64,000 nt of DNA from Lithospermum erythrorhizon (Eukaryota > Streptophyta > Magnoliopsida > Boraginales > Boraginaceae): assembly GCA_019722365.1 (NCBI GenBank), contig JADFUC010001000.1:248001-312000 (forward strand), in the 5' to 3' direction. Made by a program: the position numbers and the translations under genes. Of the stretch, positions 25,570 through 38,522 are shown one piece after another; position 1 is the first letter of the stretch, and every line of letters begins with the position of its first letter. The notes beneath the pieces are model-generated. The model was not told the origin of the DNA, made no database searches, and worked only from the letters and a program-made list of their open reading frames with translations.

Positions 25570-27823
25570 ATGGTGTGTTTAAGCTTCCAGGCATTAAACT
25601 ATCCATCTTTTAACCATTGTTCCACCAAGAAACCACGGCGCATTGGCGGTGGTTGTACCATCAGGTTTGCGATCGCTGAGCCGTCGGGGAAGCCAGCTCC
25701 ATTAGGCCGGAAAACCAAGTACAATGATGGGTTGTTTGAGAAAGTTTTCATGACATTATTTGCTAGGAAAATGGAGAAGTTTGCGGCGAAATTACCGAGT
25801 GGGGTTGAAGAAACCAACAAGAAGAAAGGGTTGTTTGATTATGATTATGAGAGCTTTGTTGATGTATCAAGAAGAGTAATGCAAGGAAGGAATCGTATTC
25901 AGCAGCAACAAGTTGTTAGAGAAGTTCTCTTATCTATGCTTCCTCCTGGAGCCCCTGCACAGGTATTAGTGAATAACACTATATTTAACCATTAGTGTAA
26001 CGTGTTTCACACTCCAAGGCCTATTTATTTTAATAATCATTTTTGTTTTTTCTTGTTAGTCACTAACCATCAGTGACTTTTTAGTTAAATTATGAGATTA
26101 TAATATAATAATGTTATGAAAATATTGATAAAGACAATTATAATGGTAAAATGGACATTTGCGCATTTATTAAGAGATGATTACTTTTGACATGTATTCC
26201 CTTGATCAATTATCTCTATCTCTTTACTTTTGGCTAATTTTAGTTGGGAGTTGATTGGACCATAAATTAGAGAAGAACAATAATATTGAAGTATGATATG
26301 TTTAATGATAGGATAAAACAGGAAAAAATAGGTGAAAATGTAGTGGAGCGTAGAATGACAACTAAAATGTACCAATACATATAAGTTAAAACAACTAAAA
26401 AAGAAATATAAATTTGACGGAATATTGCGAAAATGAAAAATAAATTTTTAAATAATGCTGGCTGTGGGGTTCGAACCCACGCGCACTTATGTGCAGAAGA
26501 TCTTAAGTCTTCCCCCTTAACCACTCGGGCAAACCAGCTGTCTTGTTTGTTAACATGGTTACATTGTTCATTGCTTTAATTTATTAGTTTAATTTATTTT
26601 ATTGTATGTATGATGTTGCAGTTTAGGAAGTTATTTCCTCCAACGAAGTGGGCAGCAGAATTCAATGCTTCATTAACAGTTCCATTTTTCCATTGGTTGG
26701 TTGGCCCCTCTGAGGTACAAAACGTTACATTATCATACCATGACTCATTTTTTAGTCTAATATTGTTAATTGCATTCTTTTTTTATCGATAAGAAAATCT
26801 AAATAACAATGATCTGTATATGTAGATGCCCTCAGCCTGTCTAGTAACGAACTTAAACTTGTGACAACAATCATCAAAAGACTCTAGTTGATACTTGATT
26901 CTTAATTGATTGCCTTTTTTGTGTTATTTATTTCCGATTATATACAATACATCAAACGACTCTTATTCTATGTTCTTGAAGGTTGTTGAAGTAGAGGTGA
27001 ATGGGGTGAAGCAAAGAAGTGGAGTTTTTATCAAGAAATGCAGGTATAATAATTGAATTGGTATTCTAGCTAGTCCAATTATTCCTCTTAACAAGTCCCT
27101 CTAAATTAGTAGCCCTCAGCATATCTACTTGTACCATTTTAGATGGTAAGTTTTGATCTACTCTCATTTGGTATTTCTAATGTTTGTGAAGAATTTATAG
27201 ATAGTTGAATGTCATGCAGGTATTTGGAGAACAGTGGATGTGTAGGAATGTGTGTGAACATGTGTAAAATACCAACTCAAGATTTCTTTACCAATGAATT
27301 CGGACTTCCTTTGACCATGATCCCCAGTATGTTTATTTGCTTTCTATTTATTACTTCTTTGACTTAACTAGGTAGTAGCTATGGACCATAAAGTGTATGT
27401 CATGTTATTTATTTTATCCTCTATCAATAATGTGACTTAATAATGTCTATATAAATTTTTAGGTAGGGATATAATCTGTTAACTCCTCTCGAAAATGTCA
27501 CACAGTATATAAAATATATATAATCTGATAAATCTTTTGACGTTTTAAATACTTAACCGCTGCCTGCTATCTCGCCAATTTGAATTGTAGATTTTGAAGA
27601 CATGAGTTGTGAAATGGTTTACGGTCAAGTTCCACCACCATTCGAACAGGATCCAGCGGGCAAACAACCTTGCTTCAAAGATCTTTGTAAGTACTATTAC
27701 AAAAATACAATTATGAATTATAAACTATTTACTTGCCTTACTATATTTTTTATTTTCTGCTTTGCATTTCCAGGCTCGACGGCAAATGTTAATAGCAGCA
27801 TTTGTCCAAAATTAGAAGCGTAA
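25570..27823 (+). CDS. D27L1: Beta-carotene isomerase D27-like protein (DWARF27-LIKE1 type), 6 exons
   Basis: Exons 25570-25962, 26622-26714, 26982-27043, 27220-27326, 27591-27686 and 27774-27823 join at GT/AG sites into 801 bases, 266 residues, ending in KLEA and a TAA. The N-terminus (about residues 1-45) is basic and Ser-rich, suitable for a plastid transit peptide; the first ATG in the open frame was chosen. Residues 55-130 contain [11 protein letters not shown] and [18 protein letters not shown]. The C-terminal half is a D27-type DUF4033 domain with FHWLVGPSE, the Cys-rich [20 protein letters not shown] and [18 protein letters not shown]27 is a plastid iron-containing isomerase of all-trans to 9-cis beta-carotene in strigolactone synthesis. 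The D27-LIKE1 branch, which this resembles most closely, is reported to have carotene isomerase activity linked to ABA or related apocarotenoids. Function here is by homology. Intron 1 (660 bases) holds an antisense tRNA gene. Confidence 0.93.
26456..26538 (-). tRNA. trnL-UAA (nuclear): tRNA-Leu (anticodon UAA)
   Basis: The minus strand folds into a complete class II tRNA of 83 bases. The acceptor stem GCTGGTT pairs with AGCCAGC (7 bp, one G-T) and the discriminator base is A, as leucine tRNAs require. The anticodon stem GAAGA/TCTTC encloses the loop CTTAAGA, anticodon TAA. A variable arm (GCACATAAGTGC, 4-bp stem) and the T arm GTGGG-TTCGAAC-CCCAC follow; TTCGAAC also serves as the B box, and TTTGCCCGAGTGG covers the A box. 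CCA is not encoded, as usual for nuclear genes. It lies in intron 1 of the D27-like gene on the opposite strand. It looks functional. Confidence 0.96.
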
Positions 27824-30467
27824 TTATGATGTTATACTACATACACCATTTTACTTATTGTTGAAGTCCATAAATATTAGACACAAGTACACAACACTGC
27901 AAATATATGAAAATTACACTTCGTAGTGGATTAATCAAAATCCTGAGGATCAATGTATATGTGCAATCAGTAAATCAAGAACAAATAAAAAAAATTCGGT
28001 AGATATTTCTCAATTAATTGGGGATGATATGGGAATGCCATCATTTATTATAGAACTTGAAAGATACATGAAGAAGGGAAGAGAAGTTTATTCGCTCGTG
28101 GAAATACTTCCGTTGTTTTGTTAACATTTGATCATTCCCTTTAGTACGTATAACATACGATTCAGACTCGTATTTAAGAAATGTAGATTTTAGATTTGTA
28201 ATGTTGAACTTGTGACAACAATCTTACTAGCATAATAAATGTTAATGCTTTTAGTAGCCCTTATATTTTGTGCCCCACTCTATTAAAATCGTAATTATTA
28301 TAAAGCGTAACACAAAGTATAATATACGATTCATACTCAGTATTTAAAAAATAGAAATTTGAGATTTGTAATGTATGTCTTTCTTTTAAGATGCGCTCCT
28401 TGATATTTTTTTTAATGTCATTTAATGAAAATATATTCTTGTCATTTGTCAATATCAATAGTCTATAGATGGTAAGGCAACTCATATGCTTAGTTCCACT
28501 TGCTCTTTAGACAAATTAAGATTAATCGGAAGTTTGGTTGAAAGAAATCATTCTTTCTATTTTACAATAATCCTTGGTTTTTAATTCATATAAAATAAAA
28601 ACATTATCATCATTTGAGTGGCTAAATTTAGATGAATCAAAAGTTTGGTTACGCAAAGCTAATATACCCCAGCTTCAACAAAGTTGAGTGGCTTTTTAGC
28701 TGTTTATGTACTCACATTGTCCCCATGGCCTCTCCCTTCCTTGACATGCCTCATGGAGTATTATGATGCAATGCTTTCCATCAAAGCAACTTGATCATTC
28801 CATATGAATCAGTAATCTAATCTATCTACATCACCAATTCATCACCATTATGAAAACCTGGACCAATTATTGTTATTAAGGCACTTTCCAATTGTGGCTG
28901 GTTCTTGTTCGATGTAGTGGACCAATTATTTGTGCTTAAGTTAATGAAATGATAGCTTGATTTTTCTAGTTCATGTGCAACCTAAGGCACTAGGGGAACA
29001 AAGAGCATCATCATTTTGTTAGATTTGATTAGATGAAGGCGGATCTTCAATCAATATTAAAGATATTAAAGGAGATCGGTTCCATTTCAATTGAAAATTT
29101 ATCATTATTGAGGAACGTCTTTTATTAATGATTTATCAAATAAGTCGTTACCTGATATTGTCAACGTTTACCAAGTCTACCTTGTATTATTTAATTAGCA
29201 TATAGTACATAATATTCTTGGATGAAATAGGCTTAATTTCATTTGGCCCTCTAAATTATCTTGCATTATTCAAATTATTGTCGATATTATATATTATTGT
29301 GGTTAATCCGGTGCATAATAGATATAACCTAATCAAGCATCCTAGATTGGGAAAACCATCCATGTGGAAATAATGATTTTTTTTATTAGCTACATATAAT
29401 GGTGACTGAATTCCCCTGCGGCCCTGCCCTCATGTTCTGTGACCTCATATTATTAAGTACATAAATTGATTGGAAAGCATATATTAGGATTTGTAGTTGA
29501 TTGAAACGCTCAAAATTTCTCAAGTTCACCAAATGGGACTCAATGATTGCAAGCTAATGAAGTGTGAGTTTTTCACTAGTAACAAAAGTTTCATTATACA
29601 ATGGAGGGAATTGGCGTTATTAACATTGATCGAATAATTAATTATCTTTTCATATAGAACTAATATTCAAATTGATCAAATAATTAAATTGTAGCAACTC
29701 TAACATCATAATATGTTTCATGCATCGAACTAAGTGGCTTTGAGAACTAATTAAAGACAATTACTGCAGATTTGATGCTTCAACACATTTAAAAAGTATC
29801 ACAATTCACAACAAATGATAGATCACATACTCATAATAATTAATTGGTCAAAATATAATTTATAATATAAATCAAAAATATAATTTATAAAGTTACATGT
29901 AAATAATTAATTACTATTTATTATTTTAATTTAAATATTCAAGTATAAAAACTTATACGCATTATTACATTTATTAATACTCATAATAAGTAATTGGTCC
30001 TTTGTACCAACATTTACGCCACTTATTTTGTACTCATATTCAATACAAAAGATGCATAATGTATTGCAGATATATGTCTACAGATTACTGAAGAAAACAG
30101 GCAAGAAACACACCACATTTAAAAATTTATGTAACAATCTATATTATACTTAATATTTGTAATTATTAAATTGATCTATAAAAATAAACATTATATTTAT
30201 CATGATCTTAATCGAGTATGGCACGAACTATCGAAAACTTATCATTCACTACAGATCAGTACACACTCAAAAGTCACAGATGTGGACCGACTAAACCAAC
30301 TGACTTTCCATTATTAAATGTCTAGAGGTGCATGTGATTCCATCTTTGATTTCTCTTTTCTAAGCTTCATCCTCATCTTTCAATACAATGCAACAGTTTT
30401 CAATCCTCAAAGAATAAAGAAAACTTCATTTTATATAGAAAAGGAGAAACAAACAAAGCAATTTGCA
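27824..30467. other. Intergenic between D27-like and BLT-like genes
   Basis: AT-rich throughout with no supported gene. The word GATTTGTAATGTTGAACTTG / GATTTGTAATGTATGTC occurs at about 28193 and 28360 with matching upstream text (ACGATTCAGACTCGTATTTAAG and ACGATTCATACTCAGTATTT), a local duplication of roughly 60 bases. It includes the promoter and 5' leader of the BLT-like gene. Confidence 0.5.
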
Positions 30468-31505
30468 ATGGAAGAAATGATGATGATGATCAATACTACT
30501 AGCCCCCCAGAAAATCCAAGAAAATGTGCTTCACTGCCTTCTGTTTCCAACATAAACTCCATTTCTCCTACTTGGAAGTTGTATGAGAATCCATTCTATA
30601 TTACACAACAATCAGTAGTGGAACTAGGGGGAGGCATAGGGGTGCAGTCGACCCCTGATGGACAATCGAATATGAGACAACTTGAGAAGTTTGAGGGGCA
30701 AGATATTTTGTCCAAGAAACATATTCATCATCTCCAACTCCCTGTATCTGCTAAAAAGATTGCAGCCTCATTTTTCGATCTCACGTTTATCAAGCCATTA
30801 ATGGTATCAGAGCTTGAAAATTGTCGATTCCAGATTCTTGATTTGAAAGCAGAGCTAGAATATGAAAGGAAAGAGCGCAAGAAAATGGATTCTGTGAACA
30901 AGAAGCTTGCCAGAGAGCTATCCGAGGAGAGAAAAAACAGAGAAGCATACGAAAGCTTATGCGAAAAACTAGCTGAAGAAATATCAGCTAATAAAGCGAA
31001 GATTGAAATGTTGAAGAAGGAAATCCAAGAAGAAAGGAAGATGTTACGCGTTGCTGAAGTGTTGAGAGAAGAGAGGGTTCAAATGAAGCTTTCAGAAGCA
31101 AAACATTTTCTTGAAGAAAAGTTGACAGAATTGCATGAGATATCAATTTCCAAAAATCAAGAAAACATGATCCAAGATGAAAATGTAGAAAGAATTTCAA
31201 CCCCATCTAGTTCATCAGGGGAGGGAAGAAGATCCAGTTTGACTGAAAAGTCAACAATGAGTAATGAAAGTAGTGGTTCTATTCAATCTAATGTGATGCA
31301 GAGAAGAATAATTTCAGATGCTGCTAATCCTCATATTAGGAGAGGGATTAAGGGGTTTGTTGAATTTCCTAAGGTGATTAGAGCAATGGGATCAAAAAAT
31401 CATAGGCATTCTGGGAATAAATTGGAATGTCAAAAGGCTCAGATAAGAATGATCCTCAAACAAAAGAGTCCCCTCAAGGCTAATAATGTCCTTATTACAA
31501 GTTAA
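30468..31505 (+). CDS. BLT: BRANCHLESS TRICHOME-like coiled-coil protein
   Basis: A single open frame of 345 residues starts at MEEMMMMINTTSPPENPRKC. The frame is open 50 codons further upstream, but this ATG is preferred because family members begin near the NPRKCASLPS motif and the upstream text is not protein-like. Residues about 15-45 carry CASLPSVSNI and SPTWKLYENPFY. Residues about 85-110 carry LPVSAKKIAASFFDLTF. A long charged coiled coil follows (about 112-225, from SELENCRFQILDLKAELEYE), then a Ser-rich tail and a basic C-terminus. The Arabidopsis BLT protein, about 273 residues, promotes trichome branching and interacts with STICHEL. This copy is longer, partly from an extra stretch at residues 50-70 that looks transposon-derived. 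Its role outside trichomes is unknown to me. Confidence 0.88.
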   Translation: MEEMMMMINTTSPPENPRKCASLPSVSNINSISPTWKLYENPFYITQQSVVELGGGIGVQSTPDGQSNMRQLEKFEGQDILSKKHIHHLQLPVSAKKIAASFFDLTFIKPLMVSELENCRFQILDLKAELEYERKERKKMDSVNKKLARELSEERKNREAYESLCEKLAEEISANKAKIEMLKKEIQEERKMLRVAEVLREERVQMKLSEAKHFLEEKLTELHEISISKNQENMIQDENVERISTPSSSSGEGRRSSLTEKSTMSNESSGSIQSNVMQRRIISDAANPHIRRGIKGFVEFPKVIRAMGSKNHRHSGNKLECQKAQIRMILKQKSPLKANNVLITS

Positions 31506-32231
31506 GATCATTACATTTTGCTATTTCATGTTTAGTAAGGTAATGTTTTGTCTCTTGAATGATTTTACATTGATGGCATTGACATTTTTTTGTGCATTTT
31601 GGTAAGATTGTAGTTTATGGATCAAGAAATGGTAAATAATGTAATGTTTGACTAAATATATGTTGCATGCCATGATCAAGAGATTTTAGTATTACAATGT
31701 ATTTTAATAATCCGAATTTAAGAAGTGAAATAAACTTGGTTTTAAGTTTTAACTTCTGATCAAACATCATTGACCAACCCACTTAAGTGATTATTGTTAC
31801 AAGCAGATTCTTCTTCAATACATTGTAATTTAACTTTACAACTTCTACATAACATAATTCAATTATTGTACAATCAAATATCCTACACACCATAAACCAC
31901 TTGAATTAGTCTAGTAACCACAGCCCAAGAATATAAATTGCATAAATCTTGCAATGATAAGTAGTGAATTTCTTAATAAAAAAAATACAAGCAATAGAAC
32001 TCTATATAATTTTCAACTTAGCAGCAGAATCGAATTAGCTTAAACATGAAATCAACCATTATTCATACATAAGGACATTATCACTACATTTTGCAAGGTC
32101 TATCTAACCATCTTAATTCTCTACTCCAACTATTAATGACCACACTCTTGCATGCATGATACAAAACAACATTAATTGCATAAACTAAAATCTTAACAAT
32201 GCCAATTTCCTATTTAGATAAGTTGTCTTCA
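31506..32231. other. Convergent 3' spacer between BLT-like and IQD genes
   Basis: About 730 bases separate the two stop codons, and both 3' UTRs must lie here. AT-rich; no other feature was recognised. Confidence 0.6.
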
Positions 32232-35200
32232 TCATTTTCTTAGAAACCGTCTCAAATCAGTTGTCGAACATGGAGAAAGCTCTCCCCCGATACTATCAGT
32301 GTTGAACGAAAAATTGGATTGCTGCTCCATGCCCACATACCCTGCTTGCACACTTTTGAAGCTAGGACTTCTCAGATTATTGTACCCCAAGTTATTGTAT
32401 CCATAGGCAACATGTTCTGGCACAGGGTATGATAGTTTCTTCCTTGCCCCACCTCCCCTAATATCTCTCTCGGGTGTGGATGGCCTAGACGAGGGCCTTG
32501 ACCGGGGAGCACTCTGTGACCTAGTCTTTGCTTTTGCTGATTCAGTTGCAGCCATGTAGTTTGGAACTGCTGCATTGGATGTTTCCCCTGCCCTGCCCCG
32601 ACTCAAGGACCGTAAGCTTGGAGTGTTGACAGTTGAGTAGCTTCTCTCGGAGCACCTGGGACTGGCAGGGCGGGTATGCATTGGCCGTGCTTTAGACGGT
32701 GATGGTGTTAGAGGGGGTTGAAGTGTGGGTGAGAAGTAGTTTTGTGTTCTTTGTCTAGGGGAAGCAATAATGTGTTGGGGAGTTTGTTTATAATGTGGAG
32801 TAGAATAATGGGATTTTCTTGAAATGCTGGGAGATAAATGTGATGAGTATCGCTTAAGTGTGTCGATTTCAACAGTCTTGATTGAGTCCCTTTTATCAGT
32901 TGAGCCTCTGCTGATTGTGTCCCATTGGGATGTTGTATTTGCTCCCTTTTCAAGCCAACTTGGTCTTTCTTCTACCACTTCATTATCGTCCCACAACTTC
33001 AATGGAAAATGAAAAATGAATCAACAAACAATAGGTCAAATAGGATCATTCCATCCTAATTTAACTCCAAGGGTTTTTTTTTCTAACAAATAGTCACGAT
33101 ATATAATGTTCAAATGATCACTACGTGCGATTAATTTGTGATATTCAAATGTGATTCTACACATTTCCCTTACAAAAAATTGATAAATTTAACTGTTCAT
33201 ATGACTAACAATTTGCACATTTGAATGATTTACATTGCACCTTACCCCACCAAGCAAATGTATCATAAATTTGGACAGAACAATAAAGAATTGTACCTGT
33301 TGAGAGAAAGCAGAAGCCAGAGTCCTTTCACGCCTAAAAGAGGCTTCTTTTCTGGCTTCCAAAATTGCTTCAAGCTCCTCAAGAGTATGTGGACACTCAC
33401 TCCATTCATTTCCTATACTAGTTGATCCATCCCTGCACTGTAACCACAAAATGTTCATTCATGTTACCTCTATTTTTAGCTACTTACAAGTATCACATGG
33501 ATGGTCCCACATAATGCCATATCCAAAAAAATTCTAAAAGGGAACAAGAATATACAAATACAAAAAACCAATATCAAGAAAATAATTTTTCAGAGAAATC
33601 AAAAGAATATGAGTAAAAATTTAATGTTTGTTTATGTCTTGTGGAATTAAAGATTGTATGCATTGTGACAGAGTAGTAGATAGTGTTTCTACTTCATTAT
33701 TGGGTCAACTGGAACACAGTCATCATCTTATCACAAGAATAAGATTGCATACTATACTACCCTATTACCCGAAGCCTCTTTAAAGTCATTGGAACATGTT
33801 GATGACTAAAGATAACGGGTGACATAACCCCCTTGGATCCACCACGGGATTTGGACTACAGATACACATAGATCGCATAAACTTACTGTAGATTTTCTTT
33901 CCCTGATATCTTGAAGGTATTTAGATTCCCAAATGTTAGTTGTCTCAGCAAACATGGACCTTCTTCCTCCATCATGAGAAAGCCTTGCACGTTGATCCCG
34001 AAGCCTAGCTTGAACTTTCAGTAAAGCTTGCATGCATTTCAGAGTCATTTTTGCTTGCTTTCTAACATTTTGTCCTCTTATTAAAGCTTGCAGCTTTACA
34101 ATCCCTCGCAAAGCAATCAGAGCTCTCTTGGCCTACAATCATACAAAAGTAACACTGATTAAAATGAGGAAAAACAGCAAAGATCCTGTGAAGTGTGAAT
34201 GTTAAAGCTTAATAACGGTTCTTAAATTTTAGATCATTGCATGTTTTTAGTTACCATTATTAGTTATGTACATAGTTCCAAAAATATAATGGTCAATAAA
34301 ACGATTTTAACGTCTTTCCTAAACTTCAGGCTTTTAACGTCTTTCCTAAACTTCAGGCTTAAGAACATAATGCATCACCACCAAACTAATTCTCAAGATT
34401 ATTTTGATTGAATAAAGAGAAATGGATAATGTAGAATATACTCATAGTAGTTTTAGTAATAATTGTACTATCAACTAATGAAATGTGCTATGACCATTTA
34501 ATTTATATATGCTTCCTAGTACATTTATTTGTAGGAATGCATACATAATGCAAATTTAATACGAATAGTTCAGGATGCATACTTAACCACTAGAGGCTAG
34601 CTAGAGCTATTCTTTATTTTGACCACCATTAAGTACTTAATTAATTTGGACAACTACCTCTATCAAATTTCACTGCTTTTATTCGTTCAAATTTATAGTT
34701 CCTCTGCACCAAGAATTTATGACACCCTGTTTGCTAGACTAGAAAGGAATGAGACCACTAGTGAAAACAATCTCAAAATATCAATTACTTGTATCTTAGT
34801 AAAGATGGTCCAATTTTGAATATCTATGGTATAATTTTAAATTTTTTAACTCAATCACATTTAGGGAGTATAATAATCGATATATGACAGAATTTTTAAT
34901 ATTAACATGATAATATTCATCCAAATAAAAGTTATATATGTAAGTTAATACTTATAAAAAAAAAATTAATTGAAAATCAAAATGGAGAAATATTCATGAA
35001 AATAGAGGGATTGCTCACCAAGAACCCTCTGAAAGATGTTTGAATAACAGTAGCAGCTTGATGTTGTTTTAGTGAATTATAAGGACGTGTCAGCCTCATG
35101 ATCTCCACCGCCGCTTGCGCCGTCGCCACAGCTGCTTCAGCCGCCGCTGCGGTGGCTGCAGCCACCGCAATGGCATGCCTTTGCTCTGAAGTTGGAGCTT

Positions 35201-35742
35201 CATTAGCTAACTTCCCTTCACCAATATCACTCATACTTGAAGCCTTTCTAAACAACCATCTTCTTTTTTCTCTTTTCTACACAAGAATTAAACCAAGAAA
35301 AATGACTAATTTAAGAAAAAATAATCAAGATTTTATGTTTCATGACAAAATACAAAATATAGCTCTTATCACTAACTACATTTCTCTATGTTATCTTATT
35401 ATAAAGTATTATAAAGTAGTACACAGTATTTACACTACACTCATGCTAATTCGAAAACAACCTTCTCGTTATTGATAATATGCATAAAGGTTATTTACTA
35501 TCAAACCTCGTACCCGCATATGCATTATACTTTTAACTTAAGAAATATTAAGACATATTAACGTTGATGACATAAAAATAGCAAGAATATATGAGTTGAA
35601 AGTTGTTACAAACCTTTTCTTCTTCCTCATCATGTTCATGTTCAACCTTAAACCTACTGTTCTTTTTGACAGCATCTCTAGTTGGAGATCTGAATGCCCT
35701 TTTCACTGCAGTCAACCATGATGTTCCTCCTTTCTTTCCCAT
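32232..35742 (-). CDS. IQD: IQ67-domain (IQD) calmodulin-binding protein, 5 exons
   Basis: Exons on the minus strand are 35742-35614, 35276-35019, 34132-33887, 33437-33297 and 32996-32232. All junctions are phase 0 with GT/AG sites and give 512 residues. The start [20 protein letters not shown] and [13 protein letters not shown] are typical of the IQD16/17/18-like group. The IQ67 domain runs over the exon 2/3 junction with [15 protein letters not shown] then [20 protein letters not shown], giving IQ motifs and overlapping calmodulin-recruitment motifs; the intron at this place is conserved in the family. An Ala-rich helix precedes it. Exon 5 ends with a basic, Ser/Pro-rich DUF4005-like region ([20 protein letters not shown]). 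IQD proteins bind calmodulin and associate with microtubules, plasma membrane or nucleus as scaffolds. The exon 5 acceptor could lie six bases upstream; the chosen AAG/TTG fits best. Confidence 0.93.
34305..34358. repeat. Exact tandem duplication, 27-bp unit, 2 copies, in IQD intron 2
   Basis: TTTTAACGTCTTTCCTAAAC with the following CTTCAGGC is repeated without mismatch at 34305 and 34332, so it is a very recent duplication. Confidence 0.95.
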
Positions 35743-35833
35743 GGAATCTTGAATCAAGAAAGGAAGAGTTTTATTTCACTTACTATGATACTTCATGAAA
35801 CAGAGGAGAAGTAGTGAAAAGAGAGATTATTCC

Positions 35834-35841
35834 CTTTTATA
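35834..35841 (-). promoter_or_regulatory. Candidate TATA box of the IQD gene
   Basis: TATAAAAG on the minus strand lies about 92 bases upstream of the start codon, a normal distance for a plant gene with a short leader. Position and match only. Confidence 0.4.
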
Positions 35842-35842
35842 T

Positions 35843-38522
35843 TCTTTAGTTACTCTTGAAAAGAAATGTCCGGTAAATAGTGAATGCATACATATATATC
35901 CCACATTTCTGAATCAAGCATGCTTGATGTTAGTAGCATGAAAAAACTAAAAGCAAAAAGGAAATAAATAAATACCCAATAGTAGATTAGTAGTGGAGTG
36001 TCAGGAGTGACACACAAACTTTTACAAATGTTAATTTAGGAATACAAAATATATAAATAATGAGAGAAGAGTTGGTAACAATTAAGATAAAGAAGTTCAA
36101 GTTGCAATAAAATCCAAAGTTGCTTTAGAATTAGACAGGCTTTGAGATTGAATGTGCATTTATTTTTTCACTTTCTTTCTCATCAGCTGACGATTCCTCA
36201 TGGCTTCACGTGTTATGTGCAGTTCTAGGACGTGAAAGACAGAGAGATAGAGGGTAAGATGATTGGTTTTGGGAAAATATATTACTGTATTACTCCGTAT
36301 TTTATTATACAATCTTAAAATTGTTAAGTTTTTATCACTCCAAGAGTGGTCACATAGTTTTGTGCACATCGATTAATTTCCATTTTAATTGCAAATTAGT
36401 AGTTGAAGAAGTTACAAGTTACTCGAGCCGGATCTGGGGCATAAATTGTAATTTTGAAAATTAGTCAATATCTTCTACAAAAATTGATTTCAAGCATAAC
36501 AAAGTTTAGCCAATTATTATTTAAAGTTCGAGTTCTTTTGTTAAATTTTTTAACAATTAAATGAATGTGTGCTGATAGATTCAAGGCACATTTTTTTTTA
36601 AATTGAAAAAGTTGAATTTAGATAAATATATTGATATTTTAAGTAAAGTATAAATTAAACCATATGTGGAAGTTAATAGTTATCAAGATCGAAATACAAT
36701 CCCGAACTCATGTTCATAAGCTTATACGGAGTAATTTTTTAATTTTCTTTCGAACATAATTCAAATGGGTGAATCCTTTGTCCAAATGGAAATAATTACC
36801 AATTTTTTCTGATAATTGAACATTGTTACCAATAATGTGTGTTAATGGACATGATAAGTGGTTTATAAATATTGCCTCGAGGAACACTCAACAAGTCAAG
36901 TTGGAGGCAAGCCAATAATACAATCCAGTTTTTGGGTAAGAGAGCTTGCTGGGTGATTATCTGTCTATTGAATTACACTTTGACTGGTCAAAACTGGATT
37001 TAGTGTTCTCTTTTGATTCTCGAAATGGCAATGGCATCCAGACGAGAGTTTGCACCCTGGTTGCAGTAACTATTTGAACCTTACTTTGGCAGCATTCATG
37101 TGTGTATTCCACTACTTCAATGGGTGTTCCCAGATGAAAATAAAAGGAATAAGTGATAATGACCAAGATCAGGATGAAATAGTGTAGTCTAATAATAATA
37201 CACTTTATTTATTATTGAGAGATAGTAGGCTCGAGTTATATACGGAGTGAGGAATTATTAATGATCCACTTAAAAAAAATAATAATGACCAACAATATAT
37301 GCTATGCATCCCCACGATATCAGTTGGATAGCAAAGTGTTAAAACATGTAGTTTTTTATAACATCTTATCTAACTAGTAAACTCATCCTAAAATGAGGGC
37401 TATTTTGTTTGAATTTTTCAAGTGCCTTCGGTAACCAAATCAAGACATCTACAGATTATATGTCCTTATGAGGATGGATTAATACAAGTTTTCAAAATTC
37501 AGGAAAAAGTGTCACGACGAAAAATTAGGAATTTGTGAGAGTATAGTAATCTATGCGATTGAGACATTCTAACATATTAGTAGACTAAAAAGTTGTTCCT
37601 AGTTCCTACATTATGTTAGAATATCATGTGGAAATGAATTAAAGTTTATATTTTAATATAAATTTAACTATAATACAACTAATAAAATCTGAATAAAATG
37701 TATTTAGATATCGTTTATGTGATATCTAAAAGATTGGGCTTTAATAGTACTTATAGAAGTGTTATCTAGACTAGAATATCAGTGACAAGTTATTCAAATT
37801 CAAATAAAACTATACTACTGATCAAAATATGAAGTGGCAATTGACTACCATGTAGGAGCAAGTATTATTCCTCAAAGCCATTAACACTAATCAACATTTA
37901 AATCATGAACTAGGCTTACAAAAAATTACACGGGATTAAGATTGGCATTATATGACCACCACCCTGGCTTGTGATATTGTAGTGGCACTTCTTTATTAGG
38001 TATAATTAGCCTTTCATATATAAAACACCAAAAGCTAATGTCTCAAAACTGTAGAACAAAAATTTAATATTAATGAAGTGCATAAACTATTGAGATTAAA
38101 TGTTACATGGATTACTTTTTATGTGGGGACCCATTAGTAAATTCGGCGTTGGCGTAATACGTAAGCTATGTCGGATTAGATGCGCTTGCGTAAAACTGAG
38201 AGTCAGTGTGACAGGTTTGACAAAGAAATTGTTGGTAGGGAAATCGAACTAAAGCTGACGCTACAATCATGGCTAAACTTCTTTCAGCAAAACTTGGCGG
38301 CGCTACGAATACGATGGAATACTTGTACTACCTAGTAATAAATGATTGGCTCACTTTGCATTATAGAGCATCTTCAAGTTAAAGAATAATTATTGAGACT
38401 TGCACATGACTTCTCTTTAGTATTCATGACTTAGTTTGCTTCACAATATATTTAAGTGGTCTATCCCTACTTCTATTTACCGGTGGATCAATAACTTTCC
38501 ATGTACTTAAAAACAAGAAAAA
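35843..38522. other. Intergenic upstream of IQD gene, no supported gene
   Basis: Mostly AT-rich. 36957-37166 is open on the minus strand (69 codons) and relatively GC-balanced but matches nothing I know. 38130-38340 is a GC-richer patch of probable transposon origin. Confidence 0.4.

Noticed and set aside
35098..35475. Ala-rich plus-strand frame of 125 codons
   Set aside because: It is the antisense shadow of IQD exon 2, whose Ala codons read Ala-rich on both strands.
36957..37166. 69-codon minus-strand frame with balanced composition
   Set aside because: Considered as a gene fragment, but no family match and no flanking exons were found.
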